64,000 nucleotides of DNA from Strix aluco (Eukaryota > Chordata > Aves > Strigiformes > Strigidae). Position 1 is the first letter of the stretch; every line of letters starts with the position of its first letter. Shown here piece by piece: positions 1 through 13,208 of this stretch. The translations under genes and the position numbers were made by a program. The notes below the pieces were generated by a model, which saw only the letters and a list, made by a program, of their open reading frames with translations, searched no databases and had not been told where the DNA came from. The DNA is taken from positions 10,719,001 to 10,783,000 of the forward strand of contig NC_133943.1 in the NCBI RefSeq assembly GCF_031877795.1. Reading direction: 5' to 3'.

Positions 1-3000
1 TGGTTCGAAGGTCAATATACTTTTCAAAATTAAATGTACATATTACTTGCTACAATAAAACAAAGCAAAGGTCAGCTAACATTCACATATTATATTACTT
101 TGGAAACCATCTCTATTTCCAGTATTGGAATTGAAATAATACACTTCTAAATGAGTTTACATATTCCTTTTCTTTAAAGAACTGTGTTAAATTAATTGTG
201 TTTCATATAAACAACATTTTAAAAATTAATTACAAATAAGGTGGAAGAGAAATAGAATTAACCAGCTCATAGGGAGTGGAATTGTCCCTGGGATAGGGCT
301 TTAAGAAATCAAAAATGACACAATAGATTAATAATGCTTTCTATAAATGAGTTTCCATTTTCTCAGTAACATATGATTAATCAACATAATTGCAAGTCGT
401 ACTGTGAGTAATGTAGAAGTTTAATTTGTATAGGCTTGATGATGAACTAAGTCAAACTAGTCTTTCACCTTTGTTCAAAACCTTTGTTTCAGACACAGGG
501 TTAAATATGATTTTCTCATCCTATTCTCTCTTGGGACACATCAAAAAAACTACCAACAAATCTGAAAAAGTTACTGGTACCTACTCAGTAGAAGTGATAG
601 AGACAGATGTGTCAGGGGGAGCTGTACATGGGAAGATTGTAAAATACTGGGTAGGATGGCTACTGGCATTCATTCATTGGTCTAAAATATACAAGTCAAA
701 AATAAAAACTGTTTCAGAATAAATCACTAATCAGAGAATTAATATTGAAAGATGTATTATTATTTTTAAAACCCATCATCAAGTAGAACGTCCAGAAATC
801 AATCTGTCTGTGAGGTTATTACCTTGGAGTAATGTAGAATTGCACGTCCTAATGAAGGCAAACATCACCAGTTAGAAACAGAATTATTCCAAAAATACAC
901 CTAGGGTATCACAAATGTTGCTACAGCCATTCAGAAGTCATAAGGCATTTCCTAAAGTTTCACCAAAATTTTAAATCCTTGTGGAAGACAGGACTACACC
1001 CATAACTTCATTTGGAAATGTAGTATTCAGACAGGCACTCTGGGAAGAGCTCATTCTGTTTCAGATACCGCAGAAATTGTGGTTTTGACCAAAAGAGAAG
1101 CATAAATGCTATAAACAGGAGATAAATGTTTATTCTATAAGTATCAATGTCCAAACATTAGTGCAGATATTTATCTCTCATCTAGACCTGTAGCTTTCAA
1201 AAATTAACATATGAATAGTGAATTCATCTTCATAATCTGCCTCGTAAGACTGGATGAACCTTCCTTCCCACCCTGTGTTGCTGTGTTTAAAACCAGACTG
1301 CATTCAGTATCGCTACTTTTCTTCAGGAATAAAAGCTACCCGGTAGGAGCAGGGACTGAGATCTCGCAATGCTTTGCCTTCTGAGAGCTTGTTCTGTGAG
1401 TCCACTGGTGACATTGGCACCAAAGGCAGGAAAGCACATGCGTATGTATGTGCACATACAAATGTGTACTGGAAGTGACTTGAAAAAAAAAAAATAAAGA
1501 AACCTACATGGAAAATTATTAGGAGGGAAAAAAATCAAAGCCAACATTTTGTGCCAAAGTTAAGAAACTACCTCTGATCCAGCAGGCTACTGTGCTACTG
1601 TTTTTAAACCTCAGGCACTCCGGTTGGAGCAAGCAGCCTATGATGCTCAGTAGTTTCCTTCCACAGAAGAGGAGAGTGTGGACATGAAGCAGATGAATGA
1701 CAGCTCTTGTCAGGCAGCATGGCAGCACTTCCAAATGGTAATACTGACTGAAATTTCATTACCATTTTCCTTTTCTGAGGAAAATCTGTTTGGGGGGAAC
1801 AGTGAGGGAAAGACAGCCAAAACAAACCCCAAAGCAGAAATATTTCAGGGAAAAATAACTGGCTGAACAATAGCTTCCTACATAAAAGCTGATATTTTTC
1901 AAGCACTCCAACCATATCTGGTGGTGAGTGAGTTTGCAGTGTTCATCCAGCTCGGCAGTAGTAAGTCAGGAGCTACATTATCAGAAAGGCAGGTAGTACA
2001 GACTCATACCACAGCATGGACTGGTAACATAATTCAGAAACTGTGATGACCCAAAGCAACAGAACAAGTCCCACAGAGTCATCCTTAGAAAATAAGAGAT
2101 ATCTCTCATCTCAAAACTTTATTAAATTTAGTACACAGCAACATACATCAGACGCAGATTTATAAAAAGACAACCAGCTCCCTGCAGACTAAGATAAATT
2201 CAACTAAGAGAAAAAATTAATTTTTTCATGTTCAGGCATAAAATCTGATAAAAGTTCAGGCTTTAGAGATTTGTAATTGGTTGAGAAAACACCTGTGGAG
2301 CAGCCATGCTGTTCATATCCAAAGGAAGAAAGTTAACTACTGAAATACACTCAGCAACTTGACTACATTAAAGCACTACCAGATCTGTTGTAATTAATTT
2401 TTCTTGTTCTTTAGTAAGGAAAACAAAGCTATATTAAACTAAGTTTCATCAAAGTTCATGAATTAAAATCTGTGCATTCTAAACAGTCTGTGGTTTGAGA
2501 TCTTTCTGTAATAAATAACAAGGAATGTGCTTGCACTTATGGTGTTTGGGCCAGCATAATTGCTATAAAAATAATTACCAGCAATTTTCCTCTTGCATTA
2601 GATCAGTTGATGAAGAGGAATAACAAAAACCTTTTATTCTCTTTGTAGTTCAACACACGCAAAACACTAGCATTGAAATTCAAATCAAATGGGCAGATAC
2701 AACCTCTATGGGAGGATCAGCCGATAGTACACGATATTTTTTTTTAAATAGCTGCAGTAAGTGTTTATGGGAGATTGAGTCCAGTGGGACTGGGAAGGTA
2801 TGTAAATGTTTATTTCTAGCTCCTGTCTGCATTTTGATTTTATTGGGATTTCAGATGAGACTGAGCAGAGAGAAACATTTGTCCTAGTTAGTCAGTTCCT
2901 TCTTCAGACTGGTGGAGTCCAGATTCACACTGCTGCTATTTGATGCCTGCCTATTCTCAGGAGGAAAAAATGTTTCACATTAAACTCCAGACTGACTGGC

Positions 3001-6000
3001 TGGCATGTTCTCGTGCCATCTGCCTGAAAACTTAGCAAGGAAAAAAATAAACCTGTAGTCCAAATACTACTACTTGGCAGGGAACTGAAGGTGGATGACT
3101 GTAGGAGGAAAGGGTATTCTGGTAGCAAGGAGAATTACCTGGACTCCAAACACTAGAAAGTTTCCAAGCTGGGATATTATGAGAAACCAAATAACCTTTT
3201 GGAAAGAGCCTTCAATGGGCCCCATTACACTTATTGCTCCTGCTCTGAATCAGTGAGCACTACTGAGCATCCAGTTTCCTAGGGAGCTGCTTGGCAGAGG
3301 AAATACCTGTTTAGAGGTATTATTAAAAAAATCTGTGATGTCTTGAAAGAGAAACACTTCTTCAGAAAGCATATTTGTACACAAAAGCTTCAGATTGGCA
3401 TTTCAGGAACCCACAATTGTCTTTGAAGAGCTCAGAACACCAGTGGGTATCAATAAAGTTCTTCTAATGGGGAGTGGGTCCTGAACCAAAGCCAGCTTGG
3501 ACTGATGAAAAGTTTTGCAGTGATTTCAGCAAATACTGAATCACACTTATAGGGTTCAGGTACCAATTCCTCACAGCTGGGAATGAGTGAGATGAATACA
3601 GTTGCAAGCAATTGTCCAAGGAGTACAACCACCTGGAAGCTGAGAAAGAGAGGCTATTTTTGCTACATTTTAGTTAAGTGGGTTTAAGTAGCACAGAAAG
3701 CACCAAGAACTTCTCTTCTGGAAGTTATACCAGTGCAGTGCACAGGATCTCACCTGACCTGGCTTTAGATGTGCTAGTTCAGAGATTGCTGGGGCCACAC
3801 AGGTTTCAGATTTGCTTGGGATTCCCAGCTGCTCACCACCATGGCATACACAGTCACTACATTTTCATTCTGTTGGTACCAGCTGACATGGGTAAGCACC
3901 AGGGGCAGACAAAAAGGCAGGTCATAGCTGCTGGCATTTCCAGTTTACATTACAGGCTGAGTGTCTTGGCTCACATTTGCATAGTAAACAAGCGGTCACT
4001 TCAGTTGTCTCCTTCCAGATAACATGCAACATTTAGAATGGGAAAAACCTATAGGACTGGCTGACCACCTGAGTCCTTGCGTAAAGTATTTCCCTACTGT
4101 GGAGGGAAATATTGGCTTTATAAAAGTTGCTGATGGTTCAAAACCTCTCCTTGTCAGATCTGCAGCCAGGAGTGTATCTGAGCCATTTTGCTCCAGGGAG
4201 AGAACAGATTTTTATAGAAATGTTCTTCCTCATCCAAAACACTGAGAGGAAAAAGAAAAAAAAAAAAAAACAAAACAGATGGAAAAGTACAAGTATTGGA
4301 TAATTAGGAGTCACAGGGCAAGAGAAAGCCAAAACAATTTCTCCTGTTTCTATCAAGTGGATAACATCCACATGTAACAAAGGAAGTAAAACAAAAGAAA
4401 CAGAAAGTCATTTCAAGTAATAACCTAAAAAGGAAAAAATATATATCACATGTGACTCATAGAAGCCACAATGATATACATGGAAAATGTATAAACCCTT
4501 GAATCTCATATTAAATACACCTTCTAGATACATGTGCAAAACTTTCAGAAATGTAACCTAAATTTATTTAATTGACCTCCAACTTGCAATTGGGTTTACC
4601 AAGTATATGGTTCATGTTTGTTTTGAAATTTAGTGTTTGAAAGACAAGAGTAAATATTTTGCTATATTTTTTTCTCTCCAAGTTATTGAGAAGACTTTAA
4701 AGAAAGGGAGCATCTAGGTTCACTTTGAGTTTCACTTTTACACTTGGGAATTAAGTCTCAGAATAATCTTTTTTTTTTTTTTTCCAAAGAAGTGAAAATG
4801 ATCCAGGGACCAGATTGGAAAACACTGCCTGTTCTTTTCAATTCCACAGTTATTTGCAGATGTAGACTAGGTCACTTGGACATGATTTACAGGTGCAATT
4901 ATGGCACTTAATAAGCTGGATTGCATTCTTAAAATGCTGCCAGCAGAGAAAAGCAAGCCCAATTAAGACCAGACTCCAAATCTGGCCTTTCTCCTTAGAT
5001 TCTTGTGCTGTTTTTACATATAATTTCAAATGCATTCTTCGTTAGCCACTTAGTCCATAAAAGATTCAAGGTAGGAAAGGCTGGGTTAGTCTGCACCAGA
5101 GGATTGCAGAGTCCCAGCTGGCATAGAAAAAAAGGAAATTATGCCTGTGCACACCTAAAGATTAACAATAAACTAAATCTCCCTCAAATACCTTTAGCCT
5201 TTGAGGAGCGCCAGGTCAAAATTCTCCTCTCAGCAGCTAGCTCTCTCATTACTGTAAACCACACACTATCCTGACTCTAATCCCTCAGAATTTGGGAATT
5301 ATTCAGACTATTACCCTTTTCAAACTGTTTTCATATGGAAGCGAAGCTAATGCAATCACACAATGCATATATGAACTTCCATGTGCATGCATATGTGTCT
5401 GCCTCCTAGAAAGCTTTGAAGCCCTTGACTAATATTAAACCAATTTTGACAAGAATTTGGAAAGCAGAAAGGTATTCCTTTTTTTTCCTGATTTTTTGCA
5501 AACAGGCTACCCAGTGAAATCTTCAGCAATCTCATCACTGGAGAAAAAATTGTAGAGGCACCAGATAAAGCATAGGTTAGAGATGACAAAAATGTCTTTA
5601 CCATGGGTAACACGTCCATCAAAACTCAGTGTGCAACAGACACCTTAACAAGAACCTGCAAGACACAGACCCAACAAGCCAGCTCATTCCAAGCAGCAAG
5701 TTTTTCTTGTGGAAAGTTCTGTACCCAACTCTTTCCCTAATGCCCTTCCAGTAGGCCTAAAGCTCTTGTGAGCAGAAAAGACACCTGAGAGCATGGCACA
5801 GGCTCTAAACTTTGGTGTGGCACCAGAAACTCCCCTGAAACAAGAGTACTGGCAGCACCACAGCTGACCAGCACAGACCAGCTCTCCCAGGACCCACTGG
5901 TCTTTATGGCCAGTCTTACAGTCCTCAAACTACATTATACTTTTCTTACTATTCCCTTTCACTGGGTCAAAATTTTTAATAAAGAATCACAACCAGCACC

Positions 6001-6179
6001 ACTCTAGAGCACTGGTGGGAAAACCAAAGACAGTCAATGCCTATTGTCACGAATCATGCACCAGCACTGTTTGTTTTGGAGATGAGCTCCAGTCAACCAG
6101 AAACTGTTATTAGTGATTGATTAAATTTTTTTAAAGCTCGTATTTCTCAATATATGGGAAAGGAACATTTCAAATCCAT
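1..6179. other. Gene-free, AT-rich intergenic DNA
   Basis: This is the left part of the desert. Open frames reach only 114 codons (+, 3678-4022) and none is recognisable. Simple runs are A15 at 4256-4270 and a T run at about 4770-4784. The first 300 bases are especially AT-rich. No tRNA, repeat family or strong regulatory cluster is seen. Confidence 0.6.
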
Positions 6180-6310
6180 TCAAGGAGCCTAAAAATTATC
6201 ACTGCTTCCGAAGCTCTGCCCAGCCAGAATTGCTGCGGACTGCAAAGACAAGAGACATTAATAACAATTACTGCTCAATTAGCTGCTGTCAAATCTGGCC
6301 ACCAGGGTGT
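6180..6310. promoter_or_regulatory. Candidate regulatory element
   Basis: GAGACATTAATAACAATTAC, CTGCTCAATTAGCTGCTGTC and CAAATCTGGCCACCAGGGTG lie in one 70-base run, combining homeodomain, SOX-like and MEIS/TGIF-like (CTGTCA) cores. CCTAAAAATTATCACTGCTT lies to the left. Function is inferred from motif density. Confidence 0.35.
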
Positions 6311-6320
6311 TTGCTGCTGG

Positions 6321-9300
6321 AGACAAATACATACATTTCTTCCCCTCTACTGTGTATTTGAACTACTAACTTGACATTTACATTCATTTGTAACTTAATT
6401 TATTCATGTCTCTTCTTTTTTTGGTGGGAAGGATAGGCAGGCATGCAGGAATTGCTTTTATTCAATGTCAAATTTTGCCTGCTTTCTTAAGAGCCAGAAG
6501 GCTCACAGATATACTGTGGATAATTCAGCGAGAAAGTCCAAAGAAACCCTTTGTCATTAAAGGTTTAGCTGCAGAAGGGTGTTTTCAAAGAAGCCTATCA
6601 TTAATACCTTCTCTTTTATATGAGTAACACTGCAAAGCCCTTAATGTTTAATTTCTTTATATCTAAGGGGAATTACCCATAGTGACAAAAGCTTCATTTT
6701 CACCAAGGGCCTAAGTCAGGCAAGATGTGGTCAGACTTAAGTAGAGCAAATAACTACCTTCCAAAAATGCAGAAATGCTATAGGAAGTGGGAGGAAAATA
6801 ACAGGCAGACATTTTAAAATAAATATGCATGTAGTTTTTAATGCTGTGATGGTCACCGTTGTATCTGAGCATGTTCCAGTAGTCCATAGAGGAATATAAC
6901 TGCACAGAACTGTGTTATATGTCTCCCTAGAGAGAAGAAGGTGTAATCTGAGGGACATCAAGGTTTGGGTTTGACTTTTTAAGATACAGTTGTTTTCTAT
7001 GACTTAATGTTTGTGAAACTAAGTCAGAACTGTCTCTTGCTCTTGGAGCAAAAAATACCAAGATCTGTGATGATTCTTGAGGTCTCAATCCATCGTGGCT
7101 CATGAAAATCTCTCTCTGGCACAAAGAGGGGTTTTTTTGTGTGAAAGAAGTGCTTTGCCAGTCTTAGATTTTTTGAGCAAGGCAATACCTTGAAGATAAA
7201 GCTCAAGTTCTAGATATCTTATAGAAACCAGTGTGATATTCTTGATATTCCCACAGATGCCTCTGTCAAGTTCAGTGCTAGGTGGAGTCTCTCAAAAACT
7301 TTCTGCTGAAAAGACATCGCACTGCCCTGCCCATGTGCAAACTGTTGAAGACCTGAGCGACAGCAGCAAAGTCATTAGCTAAGAGGATGAGAGTATCATC
7401 AGTGTGTTTGGAAGTTGAATATATACCAGTGTTTCAAAATGGTTAAAACATGAGACAGGCATGAAAGTCTGTTTCCAGCATTCATTTTCCCCACTGTAAG
7501 TGTAGCCTGTCGCAACACAGCACCTGATAACTATCTCTGTTTGTGTCCAGAGGGTGGATTTGGAGAAGCTAAGTAAAATAGTCCTTCCAGTTATACTAAA
7601 ATAAATAAAAGGCAAGGACAAGGGGCCAAAGGAATGAAATCTCAATTATCTGCTACTCCTAAATACTTCCTGCTAGAACAATTTGTAAGTTGACAAACTT
7701 AATTAGCTTCTTTACCAATATTTTCCAGATGTTCAGATTTTTGTCAGACTACTTAAAACAGATGTTTTCCATATTTAATCATATGACTGTGGCAAATTTT
7801 TAGTCACCAGCAGACCAATAGGCTATGAAAACTAAGCTCATCCAAGCAGCCAATGCACAGACCATTGCAATATATCAGTGAGCTAATCTCCAGAAAATGT
7901 AATTGTGAACTGCGATGAAGTCATACATATGTGACTATGGAAACAAATAACTTTGTAGTTGAACAGTAAAAGAAGTAAAGTCTTGAAAGTTCAGACTTGT
8001 ACAAATGGTGTTAGTGACAAAAGCTCACAGATTTTAATGCTGTCAGCTTTATAAAAAAATCATTGGCTTTACAATGGATCTTTGGAGACCAATAAAGTAT
8101 TTCTTTTTGAGATACTGAACAGTTGAAGAAATAAATAAATAAAATAAACAAAACTTTTTCCCTGTGATGGCTGATGATGGGAGAAACATTTGACACCTAA
8201 GCTATATATAGAGAGAGTGCAGGTGCCATTTTCTTCTTTTGATAAATATATATCCAAAAGGGCAGTCCTATTATTTTCTCATTATTATCTCATTTTTTAT
8301 CTTTAAGACAATGGACCTAGAAGAGGTGTCAGACAAGACATGACTGTTTCCAACAACAAAAAGTTATGAGTTGTTGTGAAAATAATTGCTGGCACAAATT
8401 TCAACTTTCTTCCATTGAATGTTTTACAATGTTGTAATCAATGTCAGGTAAAGATTAATCCACCATCATTTGCATTGCTGACAAATGTCAGAAAGTAAAA
8501 AAAACAATTAAGGTTGTTCTGTCTCTATTTCGAAGTCACACACAACCTTTTGGTCAGATTGCATGGGGAGAATTCCCAAACTAAAAAAAAGCAGGAATGT
8601 AAATCAGAAGACTCCACACATTAACAGGAATTTAATGTTTTCTTTCTCATCCATTGAACTGCATCATTAGCCTCTTTGAATCTCCCTACCTATCTCTCCC
8701 TAATCACTATTTCAAGCATAAACTCATACCCCAAGCTTGTGCTTATCAAGATGCATCACATACTGGGACACATGGAGTACATTTAGACTGCGCAGAGAAA
8801 CCCAAACTGGCTACACACAAACTAGCCCCTGCACCTGAATTTATAAAGTCACTTGAAAAGGTTCTTTGGAAGACAGCACAGACCCAGCAGAGCCAGAGCC
8901 ATGTGAATGGAAGTGATGAATTAGGGTAGGCTACACCAGCTGGGGTCATCTCCATCATATCCTGAGCCTATGGATCTTTTCTTCCTCTGCATTTTTCTGT
9001 GGCAAAAACAAAAATGCAAATAGTACAACAGTACAAGCATGGACCAAGATTAAAAAAAAAAAAAGACAGACTTTTGAATTTTCAGTCTTTTTGAATTCTT
9101 GTGAAGTTACAGCCTTACAAAGGTGATCATGAAAACATTATTGCAGGGTGTGGTGCTACATTTTACCCTGGAAATTGGAGGGAGGGAAGAGAAGAGAGAC
9201 ACAAAAGAAAAATATTTCTTTTACTTGAAAAAGCCACATACATAGTAATATAAGGAAATTAAATTTTGAGTGAGCTATTGAAAAGGTCTCAATTTTCTTT

Positions 9301-9424
9301 TGAAAGGGCATCATCATCTCCATAAAATTGGTAGCAGTTAACAGAAAATGTTAAAAAAAAATGGTCTCATCTATCACTAATAAAATGTGCTACATTCTGA
9401 AAGCATTGTCATTTTCCAAACAAA
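6321..9424. other. Gene-free intergenic DNA
   Basis: AT-rich sequence. An A/T simple stretch (AAATAAATAAATAAAATAAA type) lies at 8128-8153. No gene or named repeat. Confidence 0.6.
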
Positions 9425-9550
9425 GAATGAACTCTTCCACCTCCTCTAGGTGAAAACAATTAACAAAACCAGAAGGCTAATGATATGCAAATTGCCTTCA
9501 TGGAAGAGTGGTTCATTTGCAATTCTTTCTCAAAACACCTTTGTTAAAGA
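9425..9550. promoter_or_regulatory. Candidate regulatory element with POU/SOX sites
   Basis: A perfect octamer ATGCAAAT (9485-9492) and an inverted near-octamer ATTTGCAA (about 9515-9522) flank GCCTTCATGGAAGAGTGG. AACAATTAACAAAACC lies to the left and CACCTTTGTTAAAG (a SOX/TCF-like CTTTGTT) to the right. Paired POU and SOX sites are typical of neural and neural-crest enhancers. Function is inferred. Confidence 0.35.
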
Positions 9551-12500
9551 GATCTAGAAAACAAGGTCTTCCCCTGCTGTACAGTCTTTGGAGAAACAGG
9601 TCTTTTTCTTGTGCATACTAATATTCCTCCTACTATCTCTGCAACACTTCCACTGCAAAGCTGGTTACCAACTGAGTGATTTAATGACTATTTCAGTGCA
9701 AAATACAGTGTCCACCCTTTTGAGTATATCATTAGAATTTATCAAGCAACTTTTGGACATGATGGTCAGACCACTCTGTCAAATGAAATTACACTCCACA
9801 GCAGTGTTAGGTTAAAGAGCTGCACAGAAAATCTTGTTTCAGCAACAAGTTACAGGGGCGTGTAAGGGGTGGCAGATAGGCTTTGAAGAAAAAAATGTTT
9901 AAATAGAAGCTATTTGATGGCATCACTGCTGCAGCTAAAAGCATCCTTTAGTACCATCTGCACCTCTTTCTAAAGTCTGCATTGTGTTATCCTCTTGAAA
10001 TGAAAGCCACTAATAACTCTGAAGAACAAATTATAAATACGTTATGCTGTGGTCCTACAACTTGCTGGTGGTCTTTGAAACTTGTACTCAGCAGCTCTTC
10101 CAAAAAGTGTAGCTGTGCTGATCCAAAAGTGGAGGCATCCTCACTCTGTGTCTCCTTTTATCACCATTTATGAATGCCCTGACAATCATATTGAATTAGG
10201 AAAGAACAGGAACAAAAGCTGGTTAATTTGTCCTCATCTCCTTCACTTCAAACACTGCAGGACATGGATCCAAGTGATCACTCTTTTCCACTGTGTGTCA
10301 AAAACAAAAGGAAAGAAAAAAGCACACATTCAAAACCAGTGTGAGCTGTCCTGGCTTGGCTTATCTAAGTACTAGTTTCTTCAATATTTTACATTAGCTA
10401 GTCCCTTCTATAGCATATTCTTGAAAAAAACCTGAAACCACAGTTCTGTAGTACATAACACTTAAAAACTAGGGTCCCATGGGCTCTACATATATCAAAT
10501 ATTCCCTCTTGCCACAGACATGAACTATGAAATACAAGCCCTGGTCAACATTTGAAACAGAATTTTAACTCAGATGCATTTGCTAGAAAAGACAGTAAGA
10601 GAACTTCTCCCCAGACAGCATCATCCAACTTTGCAGATGGTGGCTGTTGTGGGGAGTCCAGTTTGCAGTGAATTCCCACCAGCTGATGACCAACATTCCC
10701 TGTTTGCCTTAGAAGTTTATTCTACACGAACAGCCCTTCCCCTCCTGTGCTGCAGTGAGAGGGTGCCCATCTTCGCCTTGCTGCAAAGCTTTCCCTGGAG
10801 CAGAACCGCCAGCACAAATACTCTCTGCAGACTCGGTGTAATGTGATGTTCATCACATCCTCTGCTCCCCTGTGTGCATTAATGGTGCTGTGCTTTGCTG
10901 AAAAGGACACCCTGTTCCACTCTGTGTGACTTACCTCTGCCAGTAACTAGTGCTAGACTTTTTATTTATCTGTCTGCCTGTCTTGTGAAACATTTGGGGA
11001 ATTTTGAGGCACTATGAAAGTGTTTAGAGCCCATTTTACAATCCTGCTGGTGCCATCTACTGCTGAATTTCGGCTCTAACAGTGTGTGCTTTCAGAAGAG
11101 GAGCTGGGGGTCCTACCTGCTCCTGATTACAGTGGAACTGCCCCTCTGTATCATTTTTAACACTCAAACAGAACTGCAGCACAAATTGCACCTATGCACC
11201 CTGTGACCTGGCAGAAGCTAAGCACCTCTGGACACAGACCCTTAAACGCTGCTTACGGCTAAGTAACTGTACCAGGTAAAAGTCTTCCAGATGTGAAAAT
11301 ATCGACTCAGAAAAATGACACTGATGGAAGATTTGCCCATAGAGCAGACCTGTGAGACCCCTTCTTCCCTCTCTAGGATGTCAGCACACTTCCTCCACTT
11401 TTCTTTGTGTTCCTAATCCGTTAAAAATAGCAGTTTTGAGAGATCAATTTTTTCACAGCCAACCAGAATGATGGGTCTCCTCTGAGTCAGGTCACTGCAC
11501 TTCAGTCATTGCAACACCCACCTGTGTATGCAAGGGACAGGACAGTTCAAGTCAACTAATTTAGTGAGGTTCAGCTACTGGTGTCTGGCCCAGGACAGCA
11601 AGGGGTCAGTGCTGGGACCCAGAACAAAAGACAGGCAATTACAGAACTTGTGTTACCACATCTAAGGCTGAACAAAAGACACAAAATACACCCACCATGA
11701 ACTAATTCATAGGCAGTTCCAGAGACAGCTCCCTCTGCTCCCTAGCACTTGCAGAATAAGCCAGAAAGGCTTTCTTATAGCCTTACTGTCCTCCCACCTA
11801 AACGTGCTCCTCATCAAACAGTTCACAGGGAGGGAAGCTGTCAGAATATCAGGCAATTTCCATCCTAGTTGCTTCTAGACTTTTATAACATCTGTAGTTC
11901 TCAGGGAAGAGCATAATCCTTCACGCAATAGATTGGAGGGGAAAAGAATTGCATTTACAGCATAAATGCCACCTATTACTCTTTCAGGAGCCAAACAGTG
12001 CCCTTAGTGAATCTGTTCTGTGAACCAGGAGCATGGGGAGACTAATGGGATCAAACCAGAATAATTTCATCCACCTCCCTATTAAATTTGCAGTCTGTCT
12101 TTGGGTGTTTTAGATGGAACACAGTATAGAGAACCAGATGGATCTTTGATTGGTTTATGAACAGGATTATTTAACACAGTTGCTTAAAATAGCAGGGAAC
12201 TAGATTGGGCTAGAAGACCTTATATCTCATATACAACTAGAAGTGGCTTTATAAGCCTTCTTCCTGAATGTAAACATTCCTGTTTGTTTTCAATCCTCCA
12301 TGCTCTAATAATCTTTCCTCATATAAATAGAAACATGCCACCCTCCAAGAAATACAATTCCTGAGGCCTCAAGGTGCACTAAAAGGACTGATCCAAACCC
12401 ACCTAAAGCACAGGTGGCTGCTGAAACACTCGCACCAGTCAACAGTACAACTGCTCCAGGTCCTTCAGACTGGCTGGAAGCTAAATTGCCGACAATTATG

Positions 12501-12999
12501 ATGAATTTATTTGAAAAGGAAGTCCTTAGTGTCTCTCAATGGAGAGACAGAGAATCCCCACATCCTAAGGAGATGAATTTTCATACCTTGTTTGCTTGTG
12601 TTTATAGCCATACTTTGCAGGACAAAGAGAGCAAAGCATGAAGAAGAGCTGCCTGGCAGGCGAGCACACTTGGAGGTGCAGACAGGACAGGATGTTTTGC
12701 TCCAGGTCCCTTCTAGTGCGAGACAAGCAAGAGCACAGGCGGTGCTCTAATCCATCTGAAATTCCCAAGCTGCTTCATTTTGGGTTGTGTTCAGCAGTCT
12801 CACCTTCTGTCCTCAGCCATTGGTTGTTTCTCCTTATCTGTTCCCACCAGCAAAGGAGAAAAGGGAGCTGAGACACCGTGGCTCTGATGCCACAAATGTG
12901 TACTGTGAATACTCGTATCTTACACATTTAAATAATCTTGCTTTGCCCGGGGCTCTGCAAACACTGCCTTAGACAACAAGCAAGTGAACTTAGAACAGC
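9551..12999. other. Gene-free intergenic DNA apart from one CTCF-like site
   Basis: Somewhat GC-richer than the leftmost 9 kb. Open frames are under 100 codons. A stretch at 12190-12240 faintly recalls a CR1 3' end but lacks the octamer repeats. Confidence 0.55.
11050..11063 (-). promoter_or_regulatory. CTCF-like site, minus orientation
   Basis: On the minus strand, GCAGTAGATGGCAC matches 13 of 14 positions of CCASYAGRKGGCRS; only the first base differs. It is the best CTCF-like match I found in the window. Confidence 0.42.
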
Positions 13000-13165
13000 C
13001 GAAATAAATTATCTGTTGTTGACAAAGCCACCCACCATGGGCTGGTTCAGGTGGGCTGAATGATGCTGAGAACTTAATTGTCTATAAAACTAAACATCAG
13101 ATAATTGAGGCTGCTTAAATTAATTTCAGAACAACAAAAAAGATCAGCTTCCAAACAAAATCCCA
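13000..13165. promoter_or_regulatory. Candidate regulatory element
   Basis: Contains AAATTATCTGTTGTTGACAA, AGCCACCCACCATGGGC (GLI-like), GAACTTAATTGTC, CAGATAATTGAGG and TTAAATTAATTTC within 160 bases. Motif density suggests a developmental enhancer, but no alignment was possible. Confidence 0.33.
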
Positions 13166-13194
13166 GTGTTTTCAATAACAATTTTGTAGCTGAT

Positions 13195-13208
13195 ACACCC
13201 TCTAGTGG
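13195..13208 (-). promoter_or_regulatory. CTCF-like site, minus orientation
   Basis: On the minus strand, CCACTAGAGGGTGT matches 12 of 14 positions of CCASYAGRKGGCRS, including the CCACTAGAGGG core. It lies about 30 bases beyond a candidate regulatory stretch. Occupancy is unknown. Confidence 0.38.

Noticed and set aside
6285..6300. CCACCAGGG word resembling a CTCF core
   Set aside because: Only about 10 of 14 consensus positions match; the downstream GGC core is missing.
12190..12240. Faint similarity to a CR1 3' end
   Set aside because: No ATTCTATG-type octamer repeats and only a few matching words; too weak to call.
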